64,000 nt of DNA from Ryuthela nishihirai. Lineage: Eukaryota; Arthropoda; Arachnida; Araneae; Heptathelidae. The notes below the pieces were generated by a model that was given only the letters and a program-made list of their open reading frames with translations, was not told the origin of the DNA and ran no database searches. The stretch covers positions 44,699,095-44,763,094 of the forward strand of contig JAWZYU010000028.1 of assembly GCA_038380435.1 (NCBI GenBank), read 5' to 3'. The position numbers and the translations under genes were made by a program. Below are positions 29,816-45,100 of this stretch, piece by piece. Position 1 is the first letter of the stretch, and every line of letters begins with the position of its first letter.

Positions 29816-29837
29816 CGACTGAGACCCCCCCCCCCCC

Positions 29838-30097
29838 CGGACAGATGAGACGTAAAGCCGTTGCAGGAATCCATACCCAGTGCATGTTAAAGAATACGCT
29901 GGATGGTCTTGAAGCGAGGCTTTCATCTGTCTATTAACAGCTGTCTAGTGGTCCCCTTCTCTCAATCATCTCCGAGTCATTGTTATCTGCCAGGTCACAA
30001 GGACTCCAAGGCCCACTGTGTGCAAAAGCCTCAAGCCCCCATTCAATCCAATGTCCGCAAAAAAAGTGCCGTTCAGAGGTAAAACAACCGAACTCAA
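29838..30097 (+). mobile_element. SINE1, old, 3' part
   Basis: From GGACAGATGAGACGTAAAGC through TGTTAAAGAATACGCTGGAT to AAAAAAAGTGCCGTTCAGAGG-like and AAACAACCGAAC. A roughly 55-bp segment with CACTGTGTGCAAAAGCC near 30014-30030 duplicates part of the 3' end. It lies head-to-head with the minus-strand pair just before it, across a C run. Confidence 0.85.
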
Positions 30098-31189
30098 TAA
30101 AACAGTTGCATAGCAATAGAGTGACATGCAAGTTTGAAATCAAAACAAATATACAAATATGTTTTTTTTTATAAAATATAAATATACTTCACTCAAAGTG
30201 TACTTTCAATAAGTCCGTGCACAACAAAAACACGGCATTGCCGTAGGATGTAAACTACACTTTCCTTGATTTTTTACACCCATTCGAGAACGTTACATTT
30301 CCATTCCTATAAAAGAACCAGAAATTTTATCGCTACGCTCAAAATATCCGTGTCTTTCCAATGGAACTTTAAAAGCAAGAAAAAAAAAAAAACATTTTGA
30401 ATTTTTCACACAATAAACACACGCACATGTGCACTTAGGCAATGTCACCTCCCATCACTATTTCTATCCGAATCGTTTCCACAAGTGGAAGATTGTATTA
30501 CACATGATTTATTCTTCAGTTGGTGTTTTATACCGGGCTTATATTCTTAAAATGCTTTTCCTAAGCCCTCATTTTCGCGTTTTCATACCACTTCTGAGAG
30601 GAAGCGAACTGCGCCGTGGCATTGTGCTCACGTCAGCGTTATCAAACTAGCAGTTACGAAATATGCTTGCTCTGGAGCTGCTTGTGGTGTGGGAAGTACG
30701 GAGAGGTGTATTCAATGGCTGCCAATGATGTACACAAGATGCAGTGGCTCCATGCCCAAGGGATGTAATAACAGAAGCGGTACATTGGGATCGTGCGGTT
30801 TCTCTGCCCTTATCAGTTGCAAGGCAAAGTGCTGCTGGATGAAGAGCGTGCAGGCTCCTCTGCATTCAGAAGTGATGCGACTAGAGAGAACAGTTCTCTT
30901 GTCACAAGTGTGTTCGTTTACTTTTACCGAAGCAGCTGCAGAGATCGCGCTGCTCTCCCTTATTTTTCTGTTGAGTTTCTTTCTTCAAGAGCTTTGCGAT
31001 GGAGGAGGAAGAGAGGATGGAGATGGGAGATTTAACAGTTTTGATGTTTTTAGAGTTTCGTGGATGGCGTCAATTGATAGAAATAAAGATTAATGGCCGA
31101 TTCAGGTACGGTATCTGATTTAGTTCGCGTTTTTTGAAGAGGAGTGGGAGGAAATTCGAAGTTGAGTTATTTTTCCGGCGCGTAAATGA
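30098..31189. other. unassigned sequence before the 71-bp satellite
   Basis: About 1.1 kb with no recognised repeat. The part 30640-31030 has more even base composition and an open frame at 30689-31093, but neither translation nor flanking splice-like signals let me call a gene. TATAAAT at 30177 and TATAAAA at 30309 are ordinary A/T-rich matches. Confidence 0.45.
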
Positions 31190-34100
31190 ATAAATGGTTT
31201 GGTCGCAAGAGCACTAAAGTTCAAAACTCTATGGAGGAAGGGATTAGTTGGAATGGATTAAATGGCCAGGTCACAAGAATCACAATGATTTAGAATTTTG
31301 TATAGACGAAGGGTTTTAATTGCAATTATTAAATGAACAGGTCACAAGAATCGCAATGATTTAGAATTTTGTATAGACGAAGGGGTTTAATTACAATTAT
31401 TAAATGAACAGGTCACAAGAATCGCAATGATTTAGTATTTTGTATAGACGAAGGGGTTTAATTACAATTATTAAATGAACAGGTCACAAGAATCGCAATG
31501 ATTTAGAATTTTGTATAGACGAAGGGTTTTAATTGCAATTATTAAATGAACAGGTCACAAGAATCGCAATGATTTAGAATTTTGTATAAACGAAGGGTTT
31601 TAATTGCAATTATTAAATGAACAGGTCACAAGAATCGCAATGATTTAGAATTTTGTATAAACGAAGGGGTTTAATTGCAATTATTAAATGAACAAGTCAC
31701 AAGAATCGCAATGATTTAGAATTTTGTATAGACGAAGGGGTTTAATTGCAATTATTAAATGAACAGGTCACAAGAATCGCAATGATTTAGAATTTTGTAT
31801 AGACGAAGGGGTTTAATTGCAATTATTAAATGAACAAGTCACAAGAATCACAATGATTTAGAATTTTGTATAGACGAAGGGTTTTAATTGCAATTATTAA
31901 ATGAACAAGTCACAAGAATCGCAATGATTTAGAATTTTGTATAGACGAAGGGGTTTAATTGCAATTATTAAATGAACAAGTCACAAGAATCACAATGATT
32001 TAGAATTTTGTATAGACGAAGGGGTTTAATTGCAATTATTAAATGAACAAGTCACAAGAATCGCAATGATTTAGAATTTTGTATAGACGAAGGGTTTTAA
32101 TTGCAATTATTAAATGAACAAGTCACAAGAATCGCAATGATTTAGAATTTTGTATAGACGAAGGGGTTTAATTGCAATTATTAAATGAACAAGTCACAAG
32201 AATCGCAATGATTTAGAATTTTGTATAGACGAAGGTTTTAATTGCAATTATTAAATGAACAGGTCACAAGAATCACAATGATTTAGAATTTTGTATAGAC
32301 GAAGGGTTTTAATTGCAATTATTAAATGAACAAGTCACAAGAATCGCAATGATTTAGAATTTTGTATAGACGAAGGGGTTTAATTGCAATTATTAAATGA
32401 ACAAGTCACAAGAATCACAATGATTTAGAATTTTGTATAGACGAAGGGGTTTAATTGCAATTATTAAATGAACAGGTCACAAGAATCACAATGATTTAGA
32501 ATTTTGTATAGACGTGCAATTATTAAATGAACAAGTCACAAGAATCGCAATGATTTAGAATTTTGTATAGACGAAGGGGTTTAATTGCAATTATTAAATG
32601 AACAAGTCACAAGAATCGCAATGATTTAGAATTTTGTATAGACGAAGGGTTTTAATTGCAATTATTAAATGAACAAGTCACAAGAATCGCAATGATTTAG
32701 AATTTTGTATAGACGAAGGGTTTTAATTGCAATTATTAAATGAACAAGTCACAAGAATCGCAATGATTTAGAATTTTGTATAGACGAAGGGGTTTAATTG
32801 CAATTATTAAATGAACAGGTCACAAGAATCACAATGATTTAGAATTTTGTATAGACGTGCAATTATTAAATAAACAAGTCACAAGAATCGCAATGATTTA
32901 GAATTTTGTATAGACGAAGGGGTTTAATTGCAATTATTAAATGAACAAGTCACAAGAATCGCAATGATTTAGAATTTTGTATAGACGAAGGGGTTTAATT
33001 GCAATTATTAAATGAACAAGTCACAAGAATCGCAATGATTTAGAATTTTGTATAGACGAAGGGTTTTAATTGCAATTATTAAATGAACAAGTCACAAGAA
33101 TCGCAATGATTTAGAATTTTGTATAGACGAAGGGTTTTAATTGCAATTATTAAATGAACAAGTCACAAGAATCGCAATGATTTAGAATTTTGTATAGACG
33201 AAGGGGTTTAATTGCAATTATTAAATGAACAGGTCACAAGAATCACAATGATTTAGAATTTTGTATAGACGTGCAATTATTAAACGAACAAGTCACAAGA
33301 ATCACAATGATTTAGAATTTTGTATAGACGAAGGGTTTTAATTGCAATTATTAAATGAACAAGTCACAAGAATCGCAATGATTTAGAATTTTGTATAGAC
33401 GAAGGGGTTTAATTGCAATTATTAAATGAACAAGTCACAAGAATCGCAATGATTTAGAATTTTGTATAGACGAAGGGGTTTAATTGCAATTATTAAATGA
33501 ACAGGTCACAAGAATCGCAATGATTTAGAATTTTGTATAGACGAAGGGGTTTAATTGCAATTATTAAATGAACAAGTCACAAGAATCACAATGATTTAGA
33601 ATTTTGTATAGACGAAGGGTTTTAATTGCAATTATTAAATGAACAAGTCACAAGAATCGCAATGATTTAGAATTTTGTATAGACGAAGGGGTTTAATTGC
33701 AATTATTAAATGAACAGGTCACAAGAATCACAATGATTTAGAATTTTGTATAGACGAAGGGTTTTAATTGCAATTATTAAATGAACAAGTCACAAGAATC
33801 ACAATGATTTAGAATTTTGTATAGACGAAGGGGTTTAATTGCAATTATTAAATGAACAAGTCACAAGAATCGCAATGATTTAGAATTTTGTATAGACGAA
33901 GGGTTTTAATTGCAATTATTAAATGAACAAGTCACAAGAATCGCAATGATTTAGAATTTTGTATAGACGAAGGGGTTTAATTGCAATTATTAAATGAACA
34001 AGTCACAAGAATCGCAATGATTTAGAATTTTGTATAGACGAAGGGGTTTAATTGCAATTATTAAATGAACAAGTCACAAGAATCGCAATGATTTAGAATT

Positions 34101-37100
34101 TTGTATAGACGAAGGGGTTTAATTGCAATTATTAAATGAACAAGTCACAAGAATCACAATGATTTAGAATTTTGTATAGACGAAGGGTTTTAATTGCAAT
34201 TATTAAATGAACAAGTCACAAGAATCGCAATGATTTAGAATTTTGTATAGACGAAGGGGTTTAATTGCAATTATTAAATGAACAAGTCACAAGAATCGCA
34301 ATGATTTAGAATTTTGTATAGACGAAGGGTTTTAATTGCAATTATTAAATGAACAAGTCACAAGAATCGCAATGATTTAGAATTTTGTATAGACGAAGGG
34401 GTTTAATTGCAATTATTAAATGAACAAGTCACAAGAATCACAATGATTTAGAATTTTGTATAGACGAAGGGGTTTAATTGCAATTATTAAATGAACAGGT
34501 CACAAGAATCACAATGATTTAGAATTTTGTATAGACGTGCAACTATTAAATGAACAAGTCACAAGAATCGCAATGATTTAGAATTTTGTATAGACGAAGG
34601 GGTTTAATTGCAATTATTAAATGAACAAGTCACAAGAATCGCAATGATTTAGAATTTTGTATAGACGAAGGGTTTTAATTGCAATTATTAAATGAACAAG
34701 TCACAAGAATCGCAATGATTTAGAATTTTGTATAGACGAAGGGTTTTAATTGCAATTATTAAATGAACAAGTCACGAGAATCGCAATGATTTAGAATTTT
34801 GTATAGACGAAGGGGTTTAATTGCAATTATTAAATGAACAGGTCACAAGAATCACAATGATTTAGAATTTTGTATAGACGTGCAATTATTAAATGAACAA
34901 GTCACAAGAATCGCAATGATTTAGAATTTTGTATAGACGAAGGGGTTTAATTGCAATTATTAAATGAACAAGTCACAAGAATCGCAATGATTTAGAATTT
35001 TGTATAGACGAAGGGGTTTAATTGCAATTATTAAATGAACAAGTCACAAGAATCGCAATGATTTAGAATTTTGTATAGACGAAGGGTTTTAATTGCAATT
35101 ATTAAATGAACAAGTCACAAGAATCGCAATGATTTAGAATTTTGTATAGACGAAGGGTTTTAATTGCAATTATTAAATGAACAAGTCACAAGAATCGCAA
35201 TGATTTAGAATTTTGTATAGACGAAGGGGTTTAATTGCAATTATTAAATGAACAGGTCACAAGAATCACAATGATTTAGAATTTTGTATAGACGTGCAAT
35301 TATTAAATGAACAAGTCACAAGAATCGCAATGATTTAGAATTTTGTATAGACGAAGGGGTTTAATTGCAATTATTAAATGAACAAGTCACAAGAATCGCA
35401 ATGATTTAGAATTTTGTATAGACGAAGGAGTTTAATTGCAATTATTAAATGAACAGGTCACAAGAATCACAATGATTTAGAATTTTGTATAGACGAAGGG
35501 GTTTTAATTGCAATTATTAAATGAACAAGTCACAAGAATCACAATGATTTAGAATTTTGTATAGACGAAGGGTTTTAATTGCAATTATTAAATGAACAAG
35601 TCACAAGAATCGCAATGATTTAGAATTTTGTATAGACGAAGGGTTTTAATTGCAATTATTAAATGAACAAGTCACAAGAATCGCAATGATTTAGAATTTT
35701 GTATAGAGGAAGGGGTTTAATTGCAATTATTAAATGAACAGGTCACAAGAATCACAATGATTTAGAATTTTGTATAGACGTGCAATTATTAAATGAACAA
35801 GTCACAAGAATCGCAATGATTTAGAATTTTGTATAGACGAAGGGGTTTAATTGCAATTATTAAATGAACAAGTCACAAGAATCGCAATGATTTAGAATTT
35901 TGTATAGACGAAGGGTTTTAATTGCAATTATTAAATGAACAAGTCACAAGAATCGCAATGATTTAGAATTTTGTATAGACGAAGGGTTTTAATTGCAATT
36001 ATTAAATGAACAAGTCACAAGAATCGCAATGATTTCGAATTTTGTATAGACGAAGGGGTTTTAATTGCAATTATTAAATGAACAGGTCACAAGAATCACA
36101 ATGATTTAGAATTTTGTATAGACGTGCAATTATTAAATGAACAAGTCACAAGAATCGCAATGATTTAGAATTTTGTATAGACGAAGGGGTTTAATTGCAA
36201 TTATTAAATGAACAAGTCACAAGAATCGCAATGATTTAGAATTTTGTATAGACGAAGGAGTTTAATTGCAATTATTAAATGAACAGGTCACAAGAATCAC
36301 AATGATTTAGAATTTTGTATAGACGAAGGGTTTTAATTGCAATTATTAAATGAACAAGTCACAAGAATCACAATGATTTAGAATTTTGTATAGACGAAGG
36401 GTTTTAATTGCAATTATTAAATGAACAAGTCACAAGAATCACAATGATTTAGAATTTTGTATAGACGAAGGGTTTTAATTGCAATTATTAAATGAACAGG
36501 TCACAAGAATCACAATGATTTAGAATTTTGTATAGACGAAGGGGTTTAATTGCAATTATTAAATGAACAAGTCACAAGAATCACAATGATTTAGAATTTT
36601 GTATAGACGAAGGGGTTTAATTGCAATTATTAAATGAACAAGTCACAAGAATCGCAATGATTTAGAATTTTGTATAGACGAAGGGTTTTAATTGCAATTA
36701 TTAAATGAACAAGTCACAAGAATCGCAATGATTTAGAATTTTGTATAGACGAAGGGGTTTAATTGCAATTATTAAATGAACAGGTCACAAGAATCACAAT
36801 GATTTAGAATTTTGTATAGACGTGCAATTATTAAATGAACAAGTCACAAGAATCGCAATGATTTAGAATTTTGTATAGACGAAGGGGTTTAATTGCAATT
36901 ATTAAATGAACAAGTCACAAGAATCGCAATGATTTAGAATTTTGTATAGACGAAGGAGTTTAATTGCAATTATTAAATGAACAAGGTCACAAGAATCACA
37001 ATGATTTAGAATTTTGTATAGACGAAGGGTTTTAATTGCAATTATTAAATGAAGAAGTCACAAGAATCACAATGATTTAGAATTTTGTATAGACGAAGGG

Positions 37101-39118
37101 TTTTAATTGCAATTATTAAATGAACAAGTCACAAGAATCACAATGATTTAGAATTTTGTATAGACGAAGGGTTTTAATTGCAATTATTAAATGAACAAGT
37201 CACAAGAATCACAATGATTTAGAATTTTGTATAGACGAAGGGGTTTAATTGCAATTATTAAATGAACAGGTCACAAGAATCACAATGATTTAGAATTTTG
37301 TATAGACGAAGGGTTTTAATTGCAATTATTAAATGAACAAGTCACAAGAATCACAATGATTTAGAATTTTGTATAGACGAAGGGTTTTAATTGCAATTAT
37401 TAAATGAACAAGTCACAAGAATCGCAATGATTTAGAATTTTGTATAGACGAAGGGTTTTAATTGCAATTATTAAATGAACAAGTCACAAGAATCGCAATG
37501 ATTTAGAATTTTGTATAGACGAAGGGGTTTAATTGCAATTATTAAATGAACAAGTCACAAGAATCGCAATGATTTAGAATTTTGTATAGACGAAGGGGTT
37601 TAATTGCAATTATTAAATGAACAAGTCACAAGAATCACAATGATTTAGAATTTTGTATAGACGAAGGGTTTTAATTGCAATTATTAAATGAACAAGTCAC
37701 AAGAATCGCAATGATTTAGAATTTTGTATAGACGAAGGGGTTTAATTGCAATTATTAAATGAACAAGTCACAAGAATCACAATGATTTAGAATTTTGTAT
37801 AGACGAAGGGGTTTAATTGCAATTATTAAATGAACAAGTCACAAGAATCGCAATGATTTAGAATTTGTATAGACGAAGGGGTTTAATTGCAATTATTAAA
37901 TGAACAGGTCACAAGAATCACAATGATTTAGAATTTTGTATAGACGTGCAATTATTAAATGAAACAAGTCACAAGAATCGCAATGATTTAGAATTTTGTA
38001 TAGACGAAGGGTTTTAATTGCAATTATTAAATGAACAAGTCACAAGAATCGCAATGATTTAGAATTTTGTATAGACGAAGGGGTTTAATTGCAATTATTA
38101 AATGAACAAGTCACAAGAATCACAATGATTTAGAATTTTGTATAGACGAAGGGGTTTAATTGCAATTATTAAATGAACAGGTCACAAGAATCACAATGAT
38201 TTAGAATTTTGTATAGACGTGCAATTATTAAATGAACAAGTCACAAGAATCACAATGATTTAGAATTTTGTATAGACGAAGGGGTTTAATTGCAATTATT
38301 AAATGAACAAGTCACAAGAATCGCAATGATTTAGAATTTTGTATAGACGAAGGGTTTTAATTGCAATTATTAAATGAACAAGTCACAAGAATCGCAATGA
38401 TTTAGAATTTTGTATAGACGAAGGGTTTTAATTGCAATTATTAAATGAACAAGTCACAAGAATCGCAATGATTTAGAATTTTGTATAGACGAAGGGGTTT
38501 AATTGCAATTATTAAATGAACAGGTCACAAGAATCACAATGATTTAGAATTTTGTATAGACGTGCAATTATTAAATGAACAAGTCACAAGAATCGCAATG
38601 ATTTAGAATTTTGTATAGACGAAGGGGTTTAATTGCAATTATTAAATGAACAAGTCCCAAGAATCGCAATGATTTAGAATTTTGTATAGACGAAGGGGTT
38701 TAATTGCAATTATTAAATGAACAAGTCACAAGAATCGCAATGATTTAGAATTTTGTATAGACGAAGGGTTTTAATTGCAATTATTAAATGAACAAGTCAC
38801 AAGAATCGCAATGATTTAGAATTTTGTATAGACGAAGGGTTTTAATTGCAATTATTAAATGAACAAGTCACAAGAATCGCAATGATTTAGAATTTTGTAT
38901 AGACGAAGGGGTTTAATTGCAATTATTAAATGAACAAGTCACGAGAATCGCAATGATTTAGAATTTTGTATAGACGTAGGGGTTTAATTGCAATTATTAA
39001 ATGAACAGGTCACAAGAATCACAATGATTTAGAATTTTGTATAGACGTGCAATTATTAAATGAACAAGTCACAAGAATCGCAATGATTTAGAATTTTGTA
39101 TAGACGAAGGGGTTTAAT

Positions 39119-42100
39119 TGCAATTATTAAATGAACAAGTCACAAGAATCGCAATGATTTAGAATTTTGTATAGACGAAGGGGTTTAATTGCAATTATTA
39201 AATGAACAAGTCACAAGAATCGCAATGATTTAGAATTTTGTATAGACGAAGGGTTTTAATTGCAATTATTAAATGAACAAGTCACAAGAATCGCAATGAT
39301 TTAGAATTTTGTATAGACGAAGGGTTTTAATTGCAATTATTAAATGAACAAGTCACAAGAATCGCAATGATTTAGAATTTTGTATAGACGAAGGGGTTTA
39401 ATTGCAATTATTAAATGAACAGGTCACAAGAATCACAATGATTTAGAATTTTGTATAGACGTGCAATTATTAAATGAACAAGTCACAAGAATCGCAATGA
39501 TTTAGAATTTTGTATAGACGAAGGGGTTTAATTGCAATTATTAAATGAACAAGTCACAAGAATCGCAATGATTTAGAATTTTGTATAGACGAAGGAGTTT
39601 AATTGCAATTATTAAATGAACAGGTCACAAGAATCACAATGATTTAGAATTTTGTATAGACGAAGGGTTTTAATTGCAATTATTAAATGAACAAGTCACA
39701 AGAATCACAATGATTTAGAATTTTGTATAGACGAAGGGTTTTAATTGCAATTATTAAATGAACAAGTCACAAGAATCGCAATGATTTAGAATTTTGTATA
39801 GACGAAGGGTTTTAATTGCAATTATTAAATGAACAAGTCACAAGAATCGCAATGATTTAGAATTTTGTATAGACGAAGGGGTTTAATTGCAATTATTAAA
39901 TGAACAGGTCACAAGAATCACAATGATTTAGAATTTTGTATAGACGTGCAATTATTAAATGAACAAGTCACAAGAATCGCAATGATTTAGAATTTTGTAT
40001 AGACGAAGGGGTTTAATTGCAATTATTAAATGAACAAGTCACAAGAATCGCAATGATTTAGAATTTTGTATAGACGAAGGGTTTTAATTGCAATTATTAA
40101 ATGAACAAGTCACAAGAATCGCAATGATTTAGAATTTTGTATAGACGAAGGGGTTTAATTGCAATTATTAAATGAACAGGTCACAAGAATCACAATGATT
40201 TAGAATTTTGTATAGACGTGCAATTATTAAATGAACAAGTCACAAGAATCGCAATGATTTAGAATTTTGTATAGACGAAGGGTTTTAATTGCAATTATTA
40301 AATGAACAAGTCACAAGAATCGCAATGATTTAGAATTTTGTATAGACGAAGGGTTTTAATTGCAATTATTAAATGAACAAGTCACAAGAATCGCAATGAT
40401 TTAGAATTTTGTATAGACGAAGGGGTTTAATTGCAATTATTAAATGAACAGGTCACAAGAATCACAATGATTTAGAATTTTGTATAGACGTGCAATTATT
40501 AAATGAACAAGTCACAAGAATCGCAATGATTTAGAATTTTGTATAGACGAAGGGGTTTAATTGCAATTATTAAATGAACAAGTCACAAGAATCGCAATGA
40601 TTTAGAATTTTGTATAGACGAAGGAGTTTAATTGCAATTATTAAATGAACAGGTCACAAGAATCACAATGATTTAGAATTTTGTATAGACGAAGGGTTTT
40701 AATTGCAATTATTAAATGAACAAGTCACAAGAATCACAATGATTTAGAATTTTGTATAGACGAAGGGTTTTAATTGCAATTATTAAATGAACAAGTCACA
40801 AGAATCACAATGATTTAGAATTTTGTATAGACGAAGGGTTTTAATTGCAATTATTAAATGAACAGGTCACAAGAATCACAATGATTTAGAATTTTGTATA
40901 GACGAAGGAGTTTAATTGCAATTATTAAATGAACAGGTCACAAGAATCACAATGATTTAGAATTTTGTATAGACGAAGGGTTTTAATTGCAATTATTAAA
41001 TGAACAAGTCACAAGAATCACAATGATTTAGAATTTTGTATAGACGAAGGGGTTTAATTGCAATTATTAAATGAACAAGTCACAAGAATCGCAATGATTT
41101 AGAATTTTGTATAGACGAAGGGTTTTAATTGCAATTATTAAATGAACAAGTCACAAGAATCGCAATGATTTAGAATTTTGTATAGACGAAGGGGTTTAAT
41201 TGCAATTATTAAATGAACAGGTCACAAGAATCACAATGATTTAGAATTTTGTATAGACGTGCAATTATTAAATGAACAAGTCACAAGAATCGCAATGATT
41301 TAGAATTTTGTATAGACGAAGGGGTTTAATTGCAATTATTAAATGAACAAGTCACAAGAATCGCAATGATTTAGAATTTTGTATAGACGAAGGAGTTTAA
41401 TTGCAATTATTAAATGAACAGGTCACAAGAATCACAATGATTTAGAATTTTGTATAGACGAAGGGTTTTAATTGCAATTATTAAATGAACAAATCACAAG
41501 AATCACAATGATTTAGAATTTTGTATAGACGAAGGGTTTTAATTGCAATTATTAAATGAACAAGTCACAAGAATCACAATGATTTAGAATTTTGTATAGA
41601 CGAAGGGTTTTAATTGCAATTATTAAATGAACAGGTCACAAGAATCACAATGATTTAGAATTTTGTATAGACGAAGGGGTTTAATTGCAATTATTAAATG
41701 AACAGGTCACAAGAATCACAATGATTTAGAATTTTGTATAGACGAAGGGTTTTAATTGCAATTATTAAATGAACAAGTCACAAGAATCACAATGATTTAG
41801 AATTTTGTATAGACGAAGGGGTTTAATTGCAATTATTAAATGAACAAGTCACAAGAATCGCAATGATTTAGAATTTTGTATAGACGAAGGGTTTTAATTG
41901 CAATTATTAAATGAACAAGTCACAAGAATCGCAATGATTTAGAATTTTGTATAGACGAAGGGGTTTAATTGCAATTATTAAATGAACAAGTCACAAGAAT
42001 CGCAATGATTTAGAATTTTGTATAGACGAAGGGGTTTAATTGCAATTATTAAATGAACAGGTCACAAGAATCACAATGATTTAGAATTTTGTATAGACGA

Positions 42101-45100
42101 AGGGTTTTAATTGCAATTATTAAATGAACAAGTCACAAGAATCGCAATGATTTAGAATTTTGTATAGACGAAGGGTTTTAATTGCAATTATTAAATGAAC
42201 AAGTCACAAGAATCGCAATGATTTAGAATTTTGTATAGACGAAGGGTTTTAATTGCAATTATTAAATGAACAAGTCACAAGAATCGCAATGATTTAGAAT
42301 TTTGTATAGACGAAGGGGTTTAATTGCAATTATTAAATGAACAGGTCACAAGAATCACAATGATTTAGAATTTTGTATAGACGTGCAATTATTAAATGAA
42401 CAAGTCACAAGAATCGCAATGATTTAGAATTTTGTATAGACGAAGGGTTTTAATTGCAATTATTAAATGAACAAGTCACAAGAATCGCAATGATTTAGAA
42501 TTTTGTATAGACGAAGGGGTTTAATTGCAATTATTAAATGAACAAGTCACAAGAATCGCAATGATTTAGAATTTTGTATAGACGAAGGGGTTTAATTGCA
42601 ATTATTAAATGAACAGGTCACAAGAATCACAATGATTTAGAATTTTGTATAGACGAAGGGTTTTAATTGCAATTATTAAATGAACAAGTCACAAGAATCA
42701 CAATGATTTAGAATTTTGTATAGACGTGCAATTATTAAATGAACAAGTCACAAGAATCGCAATGATTTAGAATTTTGTATAGACGAAGGGGTTTAATTGC
42801 AATTATTAAATGAACAAGTCACAAGAATCGCAATGATTTAGAATTTTGTATAGACGAAGGGTTTTAATTGCAATTATTAAATGAACAAGTCACAAGAATC
42901 GCAATGATTTAGAATTTTGTATAGACGAAGGGTTTTAATTGCAATTATTAAATGAACAAGTCACAAGAATCGCAATGATTTAGAATTTTGTATAGACGAA
43001 GGGGTTTAATTGCAATTATTAAATGAACAGGTCACAAGAATCACAATGATTTAGAATTTTGTATAGACGTGCAATTATTAAATGAACAAGTCACAAGAAT
43101 CGCAATGATTTAGAATTTTGTATAGACGAAGGGGTTTAATTGCAATTATTAAATGAACAAGTCACAAGAATCGCAATGATTTAGAATTTTGTATAGACGA
43201 AGAGTTTAATTGCAATTATTAAATGAACAGGTCACAAGAATCACAATGATTTAGAATTTTGTATAGACGAAGGGTTTTAATTGCAATTATTAAATGAACA
43301 AGTCACAAGAATCACAATGATTTAGAATTTTGTATAGACGAAGGGTTTTAATTGCAATTATTAAATGAACAAGTCACAAGAATCGCAATGATTTAGAATT
43401 TTGTATAGACGAAGGGTTTTAATTGCAATTATTAAATGAACAAGTCACAAGAATCGCAATGATTTAGAATTTTGTATAGACGAAGGGGTTTAATTGCAAT
43501 TATTAAATGAACAGGTCACAAGAATCACAATGATTTAGAATTTTGTATAGACGTGCAATTATTAAATGAACAAGTCACAAGAATCGCAATGATTTAGAAT
43601 TTTGTATAGACGAAGGGGTTTAATTGCAATTATTAAATGAACAAGTCACAAGAATCGCAATGATTTAGAATTTTGTATAGACGAAGGGTTTTAATTGCAA
43701 TTATTAAATGAACAAGTCACAAGAATCGCAATGATTTAGAATTTTGTATAGACGAAGGGGTTTAATTGCAATTATTAAATGAACAGGTCACAAGAATCAC
43801 AATGATTTAGAATTTTGTATAGACGTGCAATTATTAAATGAACAAGTCACAAGAATCGCAATGATTTAGAATTTTGTATAGACGAAGGGTTTTAATTGCA
43901 ATTATTAAATGAACAAGTCACAAGAATCGCAATGATTTAGAATTTTGTATAGACGAAGGGTTTTAATTGCAATTATTAAATGAACAAGTCACAAGAATCG
44001 CAATGATTTAGAATTTTGTATAGACGAAGGGGTTTAATTGCAATTATTAAATGAACAGGTCACAAGAATCACAATGATTTAGAATTTTGTATAGACGTGC
44101 AATTATTAAATGAACAAGTCACAAGAATCGCAATGATTTAGAATTTTGTATAGACGAAGGGGTTTAATTGCAATTATTAAATGAACAAGTCACAAGAATC
44201 GCAATGATTTAGAATTTTGTATAGACGAAGGAGTTTAATTGCAATTATTAAATGAACAGGTCACAAGAATCACAATGATTTAGAATTTTGTATAGACGAA
44301 GGGTTTTAATTGCAATTATTAAATGAACAAGTCACAAGAATCACAATGATTTAGAATTTTGTATAGACGAAGGGTTTTAATTGCAATTATTAAATGAACA
44401 AGTCACAAGAATCACAATGATTTAGAATTTTGTATAGACGAAGGGTTTTAATTGCAATTATTAAATGAACAGGTCACAAGAATCACAATGATTTAGAATT
44501 TTGTATAGACGAAGGGGTTTAATTGCAATTATTAAATGAACAGGTCACAAGAATCACAATGATTTAGAATTTTGTATAGACGAAGGGTTTTAATTGCAAT
44601 TATTAAATGAACAAGTCACAAGAATCACAATGATTTAGAATTTTGTATAGACGAAGGGGTTTAATTGCAATTATTAAATGAACAAGTCACAAGAATCGCA
44701 ATGATTTAGAATTTTGTATAGACGAAGGGTTTTAATTGCAATTATTAAATGAACAAGTCACAAGAATCGCAATGATTTAGAATTTTGTATAGACGAAGGG
44801 GTTTAATTGCAATTATTAAATGAACAGGTCACAAGAATCACAATGATTTAGAATTTTGTATAGACGTGCAATTATTAAATGAACAAGTCACAAGAATCGC
44901 AATGATTTAGAATTTTGTATAGACGAAGGGGTTTAATTGCAATTATTAAATGAACAAGTCACAAGAATCGCAATGATTTAGAATTTTGTATAGACGAAGG
45001 AGTTTAATTGCAATTATTAAATGAACAGGTCACAAGAATCACAATGATTTAGAATTTTGTATAGACGAAGGGTTTTAATTGCAATTATTAAATGAACAAA

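Noticed and set aside
30689..31093. Possible protein-coding exon of 134 codons
   Set aside because: Composition is more even than its surroundings, but there is no recognisable domain and an overlapping frame is equally open.
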